From Marvania coccoides (lineage: Eukaryota > Chlorophyta > Trebouxiophyceae > Chlorellales > Chlorellaceae), in assembly GCA_963854735.1 (NCBI GenBank), contig OY978110.1:1-49038 (forward strand): a DNA stretch of 49,038 bases, read 5' to 3'. The notes beneath the pieces are model-generated. The model saw only the letters and a program-made list of their open reading frames with translations, had not been told where the DNA came from and ran no database searches. A program made the translations under genes and the position numbers. Below, piece by piece: positions 8,433 through 19,143 of this stretch. The stretch's first letter is position 1, and every line of letters begins with the position of its first letter.

Positions 8433-9362
8433 TGATTTAAGAAAAATCACGCTCCATTAGAATTTTTACACATTCTAATGCTTTCGCAGCCTTAGTAAAA
8501 CTAAACCATATGCTGGAAACTCCTCATATAAACTCTAAAGTTTATACAAAAAAAGTAAGTAGTTTACTCTTTTTGACAGCCTTGAATACTCTTTTTTCTT
8601 TAAAGATTTTCTATTTCTTGAAAAGGTACATTCTTACTTTTGCATAGTTCGTTAGAACTATGAAAGAAGTAAGGAATCTATTTCTTAAAAAGGAGAAAGA
8701 TGTAACAATTTCAAGGACAGGGGGACAATCAGCAGGAAAGATTTTTAAACATATGAATTTTATTTTCACTATGATTTAAAAAAATCCTCAGAGACTTTAC
8801 GTTTAGCTGGAAAAGAACACATTAAATTTATGAATACTTTACATGCGCAATGGATTGTTGGCTTTGTAGATAGTGAAGGGTGTTTTCATGTTGCAATTAA
8901 TAGGAACAAAGAATTACGATTTGAAAAACAAATTCTTCCCGAATTTACAGTAGTTCAGCATCAACGCGATACAGATCTTCTGCATCGTTTAAAAAGCTAT
9001 TGGAATTGTGGTGTGGTTCGAAAAACTCGAAATAGTGGCAATTGTATGAGTTTTCGCGTTCGAAAACGTGAAGATTTAATTAATATAATTATTCCTTTTT
9101 TCGAAAAACATCCATTAAAAACAAAAAAACATGTGGAATTTTTAAAATTTCGAGATATTGTATATAGTCTTGACAAAAAAGAGCATTTAACTCGAGAAGG
9201 GTTTGATGGTCTTTGTGAGAGAATACAAAAACTTCGAAAATTTACTCGTGAAACTCTTCCAGAAGATAAAGTCCAGCCTCTGCCATCAGAATAGTAGTAA
9301 AAAAAATCTGATGGTAAAGATCAAAGTGAATTTGATCCCAATGAAAATTAGAGGGTATACTG
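8433..9362 (+). other. Group I intron 1 in rnl (position L1931)
   Basis: The exon sequence ...AGTCCTAAGGT is interrupted after the U equivalent to E. coli 1931 and resumes at AGCGAAATTCCTTGTCGGG. The upstream exon ends in T and the intron ends in G, as group I splicing requires. The intron is 930 nt and encodes a LAGLIDADG protein (8830-9294). A family D/A-type palindrome lies in its first half (about 8600-8700). The flanking exon is the same conserved stretch targeted by endonucleases such as I-CeuI. Confidence 0.85.
8830..9294 (+). CDS. LAGLIDADG homing endonuclease of rnl intron 1
   Basis: A 154-aa protein with one LAGLIDADG-type motif near the N-terminus (WIVGFVDSEGCF, residues 8-19). 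Single-motif enzymes of this family (I-CreI, I-CeuI) act as homodimers that cut intronless alleles and so spread the intron. The middle (FTVVQHQRDTDLLHRLKSYW) and the basic stretch LKTKKHVEFLKFRDIV match the usual layout of such proteins. The frame stays open for some distance upstream of ATG 8830 into the intron, so an earlier start is possible. No internal stop is seen, so it may be active. It lies wholly within the intron and is presumably made from unspliced precursor. Confidence 0.9.
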   Translation: MNTLHAQWIVGFVDSEGCFHVAINRNKELRFEKQILPEFTVVQHQRDTDLLHRLKSYWNCGVVRKTRNSGNCMSFRVRKREDLINIIIPFFEKHPLKTKKHVEFLKFRDIVYSLDKKEHLTREGFDGLCERIQKLRKFTRETLPEDKVQPLPSE

Positions 9363-9404
<42 letters not shown>

Positions 9405-9574
9405 TGTCACGACTTCCCCGCTGTCTCCAATAGAATCTCAGTGAAATTGAATTCTCCGTGAAGATGCGGAGTACCTGAAAGTAGACGGTAAGACCCTATG
9501 CACCTTTACTGCAATTTATTATTGAAAAAAGAGAAAAACTGTGTAGGATAGGTGGGAGCTTTGTTCATTTTACT

Positions 9575-9770
9575 TTTGACATATTTGTAGCATATTTTTG
9601 CCAAAAATATGAAAGAAATGTGTAAGAAGTAAGCTAAAAGAATATAGCGTCCTTGAAATACCACCCTTTTTTTCTCATTTTTCTAACTTAGAAATTTTAG
9701 AAATTTTTCTAAAATAAGAATTTTTGGTTTTTAGAGAGGAATTTATTTCTTGAATAAGGACAGTGGTAAA
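9575..9770. repeat. Repeat insertions in the rnl L1-stalk region
   Basis: Between AGGATAGGTGGGAGCTTTG and TGGGTAGTTTAACTGGGGCG there is a palindrome (TAGCATATTTTTGCCAAAAATATG), then TTCTAACTTAGAAATTTTAGAAA-type stems. These are not rRNA-like. Confidence 0.75.
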
Positions 9771-10039
9771 TGGGTAGTTTAACTGGGGCGGTTGCTTCCT
9801 AAAGAGTAACGGAAGCGTGCGAAGGTAAGCTCAAACTGGACGGAAATCAGTTGTAGAGCGTAATGGTATAAGCTTGCCTGACTGTGAGACCTACAAGTCA
9901 AACAGAGACGAAAGTCGGCCATAGTGACCCGGAAGTTCTTCGTGGAAAGGCTTTCGATTAACGGATCAAAGGTACGCTAGGGATAACAGGCTGATGACTC
10001 CCGAGAGCTCTTATCGACGGAGTCGTTTGGCACCTCGAT

Positions 10040-10583
10040 GAAATAAACCAAATTGTCGAGGATAAAGTGGGTGAATTGTCAAGAACCTCTTTTAACCAAT
10101 AAAGACAACTTGCAGCGAAGCTCAATTCGACATACCAGAAAACTTGATGGAGAAAATCACAAGTCAACAGGTCTGGATTGAGAACGTTCAACGACTAGAA
10201 GGTGAGTTATGTCAACAATACTCCTTCCACGAGCGCCCACTAACTTGATAAAAATAGAGAAAAACTCTTTGAAGATGACAAAATCTATCAAAAATACACG
10301 TGATGGCTATCATTTTAATTCATTGCAGACAAAGTCTGAATGCAGAGAATGCTTTGGTATTGAAAACACTTATCAGTCCATATATGCTTCCGTTTTTTTC
10401 ATATAAAATCCCAAAGCAGTTGTAACCCTTTTTCTAAGTGTTTTCTAAGTATTTTCTAAGTATTTAAGCAGGAGTGAGTAGAGTAAATGGTTTCAACTGA
10501 GGGGAACAAGTTAATGACATAGTCTGAGCTATTCTGTGAGGAATAGAAGTTTAGGATAAAGAGCCTAGACGATAACATAACTG
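10040..10583 (+). other. Group I intron 2 in rnl (position L2504)
   Basis: The peptidyl-transferase exon TTTGGCACCTCGAT is interrupted after the U equivalent to E. coli 2504 and resumes at GTCGACTCATCG before CTCGGGCTGAAGAAGGTCC. The intron is 544 nt and ends in G. It contains group I-like core elements (TCAAGAACCTC, ACGACTAGAAGGTGAG, GACATAGTCTGAGC). No convincing protein is encoded. A family B hairpin fragment (CAGACAAAGTCTGAATGCAG) has inserted at about 10320-10350. Confidence 0.82.
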
Positions 10584-10945
10584 GTCGACTCATCGTAACC
10601 TCGGGCTGAAGAAGGTCCGAAGGGTTCGGCTGTTCGCCGATTAAAACGGTACGTGAGTTGGGTTTAATACGTCGTAAGACAGTATGGATCCTATCTTTTT
10701 CAGGTGTTTTAAATTGAGAGAACCATACTCCTGTACGAGAGGACCGAGTATGAGAAACCCCTAATGTATCAGTTGTTATGCCATTAGCATCGCTGAGTAG
10801 TTACGTTTCGATTATGGAACCGCTGAAAGCATCTCAAGCGGGAACATAAATCTCAAAACAAGTTTAATTTATCGTAAAAGACTATTACGTGATAGGTAGA
10901 ATGTGAACCCATAGTAATATGGAAGCTAATCTATACTAAATCAAA

Positions 10946-11203
10946 ATTATCATTTAATTCAATTTAAATGAAGTTTTTTCATTTTTCTAAATTAAATGCA
11001 AAAAAATAAAAAAAGAAATTTTTTCACTTTATTCCTTACTTGTTTCATAGTTCTTTCATAGTTCTAGCATATTTTCTAAGAAAATATGAAAGAAATATGC
11101 CAAAACTATGCAAAAGTAAGAATATACCTTTTCAAGGAATAGAATTCTTGAAAATTCTTAATAAAATGTTTTTGTTCTTTTTATAAAAAAAAAATTAAAA
11201 AAA
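10946..11203. repeat. rnl-rps3 spacer with family A palindrome
   Basis: AT-rich. The family A palindrome at about 11036-11120 (TTTCATAGTTCTAGCATATT around TTCTAAGAA) is followed by a family C hairpin CCTTTTCAAGGAATAGAATT...CTTGAAAA at 11127-11156. No gene is seen. Confidence 0.75.
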
Positions 11204-12337
11204 ATGGGTCAAAAAATTCATCCACTTGCTTTAAGGATTCAGTCATCAAATCGGTATTTGGATCAAGCTTGGTATAGCAAATTTTTCTTTTCGAAATTAA
11301 TTTCTATAGATCTTCAAATTTTAAACTATTTTAATACCTTTTTTAAATTACAAAAAATACCAAAAGGTCGTTTTTCTATATATCATCTTCCAAAAACTAC
11401 TAAAGTTTATAATTTTTTTTGTTATCCTAAATATTCACGTGAATATTTATCTAAATTTTTAGGATTTTCTAGTGGATTAGGTTCTAAACAAATTGTTTCG
11501 AAACGAAATAGTCGGCATTTACAAAATGTAAATCAAAGATCTACTATAAATAAGTTTTTAGGAACATCTTTTTGGCATTTACAAAATAAAAAATTAAATT
11601 TTAATTCTGTTTCAAATGTATTGCTCTCTAGCATAAAAAATAAATTTTATGAGTTGTATTCCTTTTCAAGAACTAGAACTCCTTACTTCTTACAAAGTAA
11701 GAATGTACCTTTAAATAAAGAATCTTTACAATCTCGTAAAAATATTTTTAAATTTTTTTCGAAATTTACCTTTAAAAAAGATACATTTATTAATAAATTA
11801 GAAAGTAATACCATTTTACAAAATAAAAATTTAATTAAACAACAAAATTATTCTCCGAATTCTTACTCGTTCAATAAAGAATCACAAAATAATTTAGATA
11901 TTTTTAAAAATTTTCTGATATATTCGCGAAGTTTAGAGAATTTGTATAAAATTAAACAAAATCAAAATATTGGACCTTTTCAAGCATTTGAAAATCCTTT
12001 CCATAAAAATATTTGTGAAACAAAAATACATTCAAATTTAGAAACAAATCTTTCAAATTTTTATAAATTTCCTTTTTCATTAGTTTTTTTTCGAAGCAAT
12101 TTTGAATGGCAAGATGCAGGATATTTTGCGGATGAACTTGTGTATTTATTAGAACGACGCATATCTTTTAAAAGAATAAAGAAAAAAATAACAAATCAAA
12201 TAGCATTAAATCCAAATATTCAAGGAATTCGAATTACGTGTTCAGGACGTGTAGGAGGAAAATCAAAAAAAGCACAACGCGCTAAAATGGATTCATTAAA
12301 ATACGGACAAACATCATTACATATATTTTCGGAGTGA
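11204..12337 (+). CDS. rps3: Ribosomal protein S3, small subunit
   Basis: This 377-aa S3 protein lies at the small-subunit mRNA entry channel. The N-terminus MGQKIHPLALRI and the C-terminal domain (NIQGIRITCSGRVGGKSKKA, near 345-365) are conserved. Between them lies a long, low-complexity Asn/Lys/Phe-rich middle typical of algal mitochondrial S3. Two segments of that middle are genomic repeats read as protein: residues 160-169 (PYFLQSKNVP, one unit of the 27-bp repeat in reverse) and about 258-266 (PFQAFENPF, a family C hairpin). It ends in TGA, evidence that TGA is a stop here. It leads the plus-strand cluster rps3-rpl16-rps19-rpl10. Confidence 0.96.
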   Translation: MGQKIHPLALRIQSSNRYLDQAWYSKFFFSKLISIDLQILNYFNTFFKLQKIPKGRFSIYHLPKTTKVYNFFCYPKYSREYLSKFLGFSSGLGSKQIVSKRNSRHLQNVNQRSTINKFLGTSFWHLQNKKLNFNSVSNVLLSSIKNKFYELYSFSRTRTPYFLQSKNVPLNKESLQSRKNIFKFFSKFTFKKDTFINKLESNTILQNKNLIKQQNYSPNSYSFNKESQNNLDIFKNFLIYSRSLENLYKIKQNQNIGPFQAFENPFHKNICETKIHSNLETNLSNFYKFPFSLVFFRSNFEWQDAGYFADELVYLLERRISFKRIKKKITNQIALNPNIQGIRITCSGRVGGKSKKAQRAKMDSLKYGQTSLHIFSE

Positions 12338-12372
12338 AAGTATGGATATGTTATAAATAAAAATTTAAAAAC

Positions 12373-12780
12373 ATGTTACATCCTAAACGTACAAAATTCC
12401 GAAAATACCAAAAAGGAAAAGTCCCTGGAAAAAGTTCAAATACTACTCAATTAGTATTTGGTCAATATGGACTTCAAGCTCTAGAAGCTGGAAAAATTCC
12501 ATCAAAAACTTTAGAAGCTGTACGAAGAGTACTTACAAGAAAATTTAAGCGAACAGGACAAATTTGGATTCGAGTTTTTCCTGATATTGCTATTTCTACA
12601 AAACCTGCAGAAGTTCGAATGGGGAAAGGAAAAGGAGCTCCTTCTTTTTGGGTTTGTAAAGTAAAACAAGGGCAAATTTTATTTGAAATGGATGGTATCC
12701 CATTTTCAATTGCACAACAAGCAGCTCTTTTAGCTTATTATAAACTCCCTTTAAAAACTCAATTTGTACTTCGAGATTAA
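12373..12780 (+). CDS. rpl16: Ribosomal protein L16, large subunit
   Basis: This 135-aa L16 protein binds near the A site of the large subunit. The N-terminus [19 protein letters not shown] and the block [20 protein letters not shown] are family signatures, and the length matches bacterial L16 (about 136). It lies 35 bases after rps3 and 20 bases before rps19, so the genes are probably co-transcribed. Confidence 0.97.
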   Translation: MLHPKRTKFRKYQKGKVPGKSSNTTQLVFGQYGLQALEAGKIPSKTLEAVRRVLTRKFKRTGQIWIRVFPDIAISTKPAEVRMGKGKGAPSFWVCKVKQGQILFEMDGIPFSIAQQAALLAYYKLPLKTQFVLRD

Positions 12781-12800
12781 AAAAAAAATATTCTATTTCT

Positions 12801-13025
12801 ATGACACGTTCATTATGGAAAGGCCCTTTTTGCGAAATAAAAGAGCATTCTCAGAAAATTTGGTCTCGACGATCAGTAATCATTCCTGAATTTATTGATA
12901 AAACAGTATCAATTCATAATGGAAAAAATTTTCTTTCATTAAAAATTACTGAAGATATGGTTGGTCATAAATTCGGTGAATTTGCCACTACTCGACGTAA
13001 ACCTCAGCATAAAAAAAAGAAATAA
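12801..13025 (+). CDS. rps19: Ribosomal protein S19, small subunit
   Basis: This 74-aa S19 protein of the small-subunit head is recognised by the N-terminus [11 protein letters not shown], the middle [17 protein letters not shown], and the C-terminal signature [14 protein letters not shown] followed by a Lys-rich tail. In most mitochondrial clusters rps19 precedes rps3; here it follows rpl16, which points to a local rearrangement. Confidence 0.97.
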   Translation: MTRSLWKGPFCEIKEHSQKIWSRRSVIIPEFIDKTVSIHNGKNFLSLKITEDMVGHKFGEFATTRRKPQHKKKK

Positions 13026-13029
13026 AGAA

Positions 13030-13851
13030 ATGAAATTTCTTATAAATAGAAGATTAAAAAATTGGACTCATGGAGCTCATGGAGTCAAAAGAAACTATAA
13101 TAATGGGAGTGTAGAATACCTTACTTCTTTCACAGTTCTACCGAACTATGCAAAAGGAAGAATATACCTTGGTTTTTTACGAACACAACGTTTTCTTGAA
13201 ACTTATCCAATTCTTTTATTTTTTCAACATAACAATTTATCAGTTTCTCAATGGAAAAAGCTAAAAACACTTAAAAATTGTGAATTTTTAGTTGTGAAAA
13301 ATAGTGTTCTTCGTAATGTTATTGGTCTTACTTTTGAGAAAGTAAGAGCTTATGAAAAAAATGAAATGAATGGCGAAGCTACACCTGCAATGAATGGTGA
13401 ACCCATTATTCAGACTTTGTCTGCAATGAATGAAAATGAATATTCTAAAATTAAAAATTTTTTAAATTTATTTCAAGGACCTTGTTTTGTTTTAGGTATT
13501 AAAGAGTCATCTCAATTAAAAATAATAAAAGATCTACAAAATCAAAAACTTCCAATTTTTTTTGTAGGTGGTCTATTAAATCATCAAATACTAAATCATC
13601 TTGATATTGAAAAATGGTTTCAATTAGATACGAATATATATACTAAATTTCTATCTTCTCTAAATCAATCGTTTTTATTAGTAGATACTTTATCTATGAA
13701 TTCTCTTTTCTCTTTAAATATTATAAGTTCAAATTTAATAAATACACTTGAATTAATAAAAATCAAACTTCAAGATAAAAATTGTCAAATACTTCAAAAG
13801 GAATTGTCAAATACTTCAAAAGGAGAGTGTGTATTGTTTCTATTTAAATAA
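13030..13851 (+). CDS. rpl10: Ribosomal protein L10 (probable)
   Basis: A 273-aa protein starting at ATG 13030, four bases after rps19. It resembles the mitochondrial L10 known from land plants and green algae: NNLSVSQWKKLKTLKN (68-83), then VVKNSVLRNVIGLTF (88-102), then FQGPCFVLGIKESSQLKII (148-166) and a conserved VGGLL turn (179-183). L10 anchors the L7/L12 stalk. Two stretches are genomic repeats translated in frame: residues 30-47 (family A-type) and 112-134 (family B, MNGEPIIQTLSAMN). A 22-bp tandem duplication near the end (13780-13823) shifts frame and rewrites the C-terminus. The stop lies within 10 bases of the convergent rns 3' end. Identification rests on motif resemblance and position. 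Confidence 0.72.
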   Translation: MKFLINRRLKNWTHGAHGVKRNYNNGSVEYLTSFTVLPNYAKGRIYLGFLRTQRFLETYPILLFFQHNNLSVSQWKKLKTLKNCEFLVVKNSVLRNVIGLTFEKVRAYEKNEMNGEATPAMNGEPIIQTLSAMNENEYSKIKNFLNLFQGPCFVLGIKESSQLKIIKDLQNQKLPIFFVGGLLNHQILNHLDIEKWFQLDTNIYTKFLSSLNQSFLLVDTLSMNSLFSLNIISSNLINTLELIKIKLQDKNCQILQKELSNTSKGECVLFLFK

Positions 13852-13856
13852 AAGAG

Positions 13857-15067
13857 TCAATCCAACCGCAGGTTCCCCTACGGTTACCTTGTTACGACTT
13901 CACTCCAGTTATTCCCTTTATTCTGAGAACTTTTTCGGTTTATTCTTTTTTTAATGTTCTAGTTCACTAGATCCTACTAAAAAATAAGTGAAAAACCACT
14001 TTCCAATAGAAACAACTCCCAGAGTGTGACGGGCGGGGAGTACAAGGCTCAGGTACGTATTCACCGTGGCGTGCTGATCCACGATTACTAGTGATTCCAC
14101 CTTCATGTTTTCGAATTGCAGAAAACAATCTGAATTGAGGAAAGATTTCCAAGATTCGCTCCGATTTTCATCATTGCATCTTTTTGTGCTTTCCATTGTA
14201 ACACGTGTGTTGCCCAGTTCATAAGGGTCATGAGGACTTGACGTCATCCTTTCCTTCCTCCAGTCTATCACTGGCAGTAAAATGAATAGATAAAAGTATC
14301 AAAAGACATTTCAAGGGTTTCGCTCGTTAAGGAAATTAATCCAACATTTCACAACACGAGCTGACGACAGCCATGCAACACCTGTAAACTTCTCATCTCT
14401 TTTATTATAAAAGAGAGAGTAAAAGTCTATGTCAAGAACTGGTAAGGTTTTGCGCGTTGTTTCGAATTAAACCACATGTTCCACCACTTGTGTGAGCCCC
14501 CGTCTATTTCTTTGAGTTTTAATCTTGCGATCGTACTCCTCAGGCGGACTATTTAACGCGTTAGCTCACTCACTGAATAAAAAAGTATCCAATAAGGAAT
14601 AGTCATCGTTGACGGCGTGGACTACAGGGGTATCTAATCCCTTTTGATCCCCACGCTTTCGCACCTCAACGTCTGGATAAGTCCTAGAAAACTGCCTTCG
14701 CTTTCGGTATTCCTCCTAAAATCAACAAATTTTACCTCTCCTCTAGGAATTCTATTTTCTTTTGACTTCCACAAGTTTTTTAACTCTTTTCACTCCGTTT
14801 CAAATACATCATTTGAAATTTCAAGTGCAAGCTAAATAAACCGCCTACGTGCTCTTTACGCCCAATCATTCCGAATAACGCTTGCCCCTCTCGTATTACC
14901 GCGGCTGCTGGCACGAGATTAGCCGGGACTTTTTGCTAAAACTTTGACATAATCTTGAATTTTAGTAAAGAGTTTTACAACCAATACAGTCTTCTTCACT
15001 CACGCGATAGAGCTGGATCAGGCTTTCGCCCAGTGTCCAAAATTCCTCACTGCTGCCGCTCGAAAGC

Positions 15068-15111
<44 letters not shown>

Positions 15112-15390
15112 AATCAGCTAAGGATCTTTGGCTTGGGAGGCTCTTACCCTTCCAACTACCTAATCCTCCGCAAGCCCATCTTATACCGGAATTTTACCTT
15201 TATACGGAATAAAAATTTACTATTTTTATCAAATACTATTTAAGATTTACTTAAATTATAAGGCAGGTTCTTACGTGTTACTCACCCGTTCGCCACTTAC
15301 TCTCTTTTAAAGAAAGTACGTTCGACTTGCATGTGTTAAGCCTATCGCTCGCGTTCATTCTGAGCCAGAATCAAACTCAATCTATTTAAA
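13857..15390 (-). rRNA. rns: Small subunit ribosomal RNA
   Basis: On the minus strand the gene opens with GAGTTTGATTCTGGCTCAGA and ends with GTAGGGGAACCTGCGGTTGG. Between are GTGCCAGCAGCCGCGGTAAT, ATTAGATACCCCTGTAGTCC and TACGTACCTGAGCC-type landmarks. It is about 1.53 kb, near bacterial size, with no intron seen. The 3' tail lacks a CCTCC anti-Shine-Dalgarno. Ends are approximate. It converges tightly on rpl10. Confidence 0.95.
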
Positions 15391-15456
15391 TTCTTTTTTT
15401 TCAAATTCTTTCTATTTCATTTTAAGAAAGTAACATATTTCTTTCAGATTTTCGGC

Positions 15457-15494
15457 TTATTTGGGCTTTTCAAATGTTTGAAAAGCCCAAATAG
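15457..15494. repeat. Hairpin upstream of rns
   Basis: CTATTTGGGCTTTTCAAA and its complement with a two-base loop, between rns and the 234-aa gene. It could mark an RNA end. Confidence 0.65.
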
Positions 15495-15550
15495 GATTAC
15501 TTAATATTTATGAATAAAATATCATTTATATCTATATAATAGACACCTAA

Positions 15551-16255
15551 TTATTTGATCGCTTTTGAAGCGAAAGTGGGTCCTTCTGGTTGTTTTTCAA
15601 TACGAGCAAAATACCCCTCTGGAGGTACAGCTGCATGATCGCTAGGTAATGAATCAACATATGTCTGATAACGCTTAGTTGCTTCTATTTCAGATTCTAT
15701 ATGACGCTTAGTTGCTTCTGTTTCAGATGTATAATGATCCGCTGAGCCTAATACAGAACCCACTACATATGAAAAACCTACAAAACTTCCCGCCTTACCT
15801 AGAATCTGAAGGGTTTTTGTAATAGAATTATATCCTCGTTCTTTAAAAATACCTTCACCATATTTTTCAATCATATAGTGTCTAACTACAACTGATTGAA
15901 CTAATATAGTATTTGTTACAACCATATCAAAAAGTGTGGATAGGAACCAAAAAAAATAAACCAAAATCGGGCTAATTGTTTCTGGACGCTCATATTTCCA
16001 AAATTCAACAATACTTCGAATCTCACCAAAATAAATAGCTACTATCATATAGTTACTAAAACATAAAAAATAAAAAATAATAGGTTTATTTAATAATACA
16101 TTTGTAATTCGAGAAGTAATATCAAAATATATACAACTTATGAGACGAAAAAATTTATATTTGTGAAAATATAAATCTACAACACCAGCTATACTTTTAA
16201 ATCTCAATTCTACTTTATTCCAAAAAACATCACTAAAATTCTTTAAATTTGCCAT
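15551..16255 (-). CDS. Unknown membrane protein, full-length member of the five-copy family
   Basis: A 234-aa protein, not recognised. It has an ATG start, a soluble N-terminus (1-40), CIYFDITSRITN (41-52), hydrophobic segments at about 57-77, 97-124 and 154-171, then a hydrophilic tail. The family motif MIEKYGEGIFKERGYNSI is at 128-145, between the second and third hydrophobic segments. The tail holds a near-duplicate pair, SETEATKRHI (177-186) and SEIEATKRYQ (188-197). Four other loci share the core: 219-886, 16438-16932, 19144-19746 and 34709-35317. This one has a real start codon and no disruption, so it is the best candidate for a functional gene. It lies between rns and a tandem relative. 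A role in the inner membrane is inferred from hydrophobicity only. Confidence 0.7.
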   Translation of the reverse strand: MANLKNFSDVFWNKVELRFKSIAGVVDLYFHKYKFFRLISCIYFDITSRITNVLLNKPIIFYFLCFSNYMIVAIYFGEIRSIVEFWKYERPETISPILVYFFWFLSTLFDMVVTNTILVQSVVVRHYMIEKYGEGIFKERGYNSITKTLQILGKAGSFVGFSYVVGSVLGSADHYTSETEATKRHIESEIEATKRYQTYVDSLPSDHAAVPPEGYFARIEKQPEGPTFASKAIK

Positions 16256-16313
16256 AATTTAATTTTTTTTATTTAAAATGTCAAAAGCAATATTTGATAC
16301 TTAATGACAATAC

Positions 16314-16362
16314 TAGACTTTCGATATTTTTCTTTTCGTGAAAGAAAAATATCGAAAGTCTA
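16314..16362. repeat. Hairpin between the two intact family genes
   Basis: TAGACTTTCGATATTTTTCT... and its complement form arms of about 22 bases around CGTG. It separates the 164-aa and 234-aa family genes. Confidence 0.75.
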
Positions 16363-16437
16363 ATATCTATATAGAATACACTTCTAATTTTTTATTAATT
16401 TTATTAAATACTTGTTGAATGTCTTTTGCTTCTTCTT

Positions 16438-16932
16438 TCATAAGTATTGATTTATGAAATTTAAAATAATATCTTTAGAATAATTAATCTCATGGCGGAT
16501 AAATACACTACTCAGTAAAAGAAAAAAAAGACCAAAAATAATAAAATTTATCCTTATAGGAAAAAGTTTTCTATCAATAATTATTTTTTTATGATATTTG
16601 TATTTCATGTATTTTTTAATTATTTTTGAATTAACAAGTATAGAATTTATGACGATTATTGTAAAAACTAAAAATACAAAAAAAAATAAGTTTCTTGATT
16701 GTAAAAAATTTGACGAAACTACAAAGCTTCCTAAAAGATTAAAAAGGATTTTTAAATACTTAAAAAGGACTAATGAAATTTTATTATTTAAAATAAGATT
16801 ACTAAATGTACTCGTTATATTAAAAAACTTACAAGAAAATATACAAAATTTTTTATGTGATAAAAAGTATATATCGATTTTTTTTCCTAGAGTAAGAAAA
16901 GTCATTTCTAATCTTTGCCAAAAATGCCTCAT
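16438..16932 (-). CDS. Unknown membrane protein, divergent member of the five-copy family
   Basis: A 164-aa protein with an ATG start. Its N-terminus aligns with the 234-aa neighbour (FW...E..F, then YF.SHKKF and CKFFNITST..NLILNN), and it has hydrophobic segments at about 57-73, 81-100 and 129-145. The EKYGE..K.RGY motif has degenerated to YMKYKYHKKIIIDRKLFPI. The stop is TGA; an overlapping ATGA opens a 24-codon frame (MKEEAKDIQQVFNKIN...) that could be a former C-terminal tail lost by frameshift. It lies directly upstream of the 234-aa gene on the same strand, so the pair looks like an old tandem duplication. Function is unknown. Confidence 0.6.
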   Translation of the reverse strand: MRHFWQRLEMTFLTLGKKIDIYFLSHKKFCIFSCKFFNITSTFSNLILNNKISLVLFKYLKILFNLLGSFVVSSNFLQSRNLFFFVFLVFTIIVINSILVNSKIIKKYMKYKYHKKIIIDRKLFPIRINFIIFGLFFLLLSSVFIRHEINYSKDIILNFINQYL

Positions 16933-16965
16933 CTTATAATTTATTTTTAATTTTATAGTATTTTA

Positions 16966-17075
16966 ACTTACTTTGGTATATTTTTGGCATATTTTGGCAT
17001 ATTTTGGCATATTTCTAAGAAATATGAAAGAAATATGAAAGAAAATATGCCAAAAATATACCAAAGTAAGCAAAA
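16966..17075. repeat. Family A palindrome with mixed inner words
   Basis: The outer arms (TTACTTTGGTATATTTTTGG and complement) match perfectly. The inner left arm uses GGCATATTTT words while the inner right arm uses AAATATGAAAG, so the middle is mismatched except for the central TTTCTAAGAAA. Confidence 0.85.
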
Positions 17076-17125
17076 GAAATAGACCTGAAATGATTAAAGT
17101 TTAAAAACCCTGCAACTATTTAAAA

Positions 17126-19143
<2,018 letters not shown>

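Larger units (their letters stand above)
6506..10945 (+). rRNA. rnl: Large subunit ribosomal RNA with two group I introns
   Basis: Begins near TTTAATGGATGCCTAGACAG and ends near CTAATCTATACTAAAT; both ends are approximate. Bacterial-type landmarks occur in order: GTACCGTGAGGGAAAGGTGA, ACTGTTTATTAAAAACACAG, AGTCCTAAGG, ATTCCTTGTCGGGTAAGTTC, GGATAACAGGCTGAT and ACGTCGTAAGACAG. Exons are about 6506-8432, 9363-10039 and 10584-10945, split by introns at E. coli positions 1931 and 2504 by my count. Palindromic repeats interrupt the exons at about 8113-8195 and 9575-9770, the latter inside the L1-stalk region; whether they stay in the mature RNA is unknown. A tRNA-Met lies upstream and rps3 downstream. 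Confidence 0.95.

Noticed and set aside
10209..10406. A 65-codon frame in rnl intron 2 as an intron protein
   Set aside because: No endonuclease or maturase motif; it runs through group I core sequence and a family B hairpin.
13951..15212. Frames of 61-106 codons over rns on both strands
   Set aside because: They fall inside the small subunit rRNA, identified by universal landmarks.
16598..16939. A 113-codon plus-strand frame opposite the 164-aa family gene
   Set aside because: Antisense to a frame with family homology; basic low-complexity content expected from AT-rich reverse reading.
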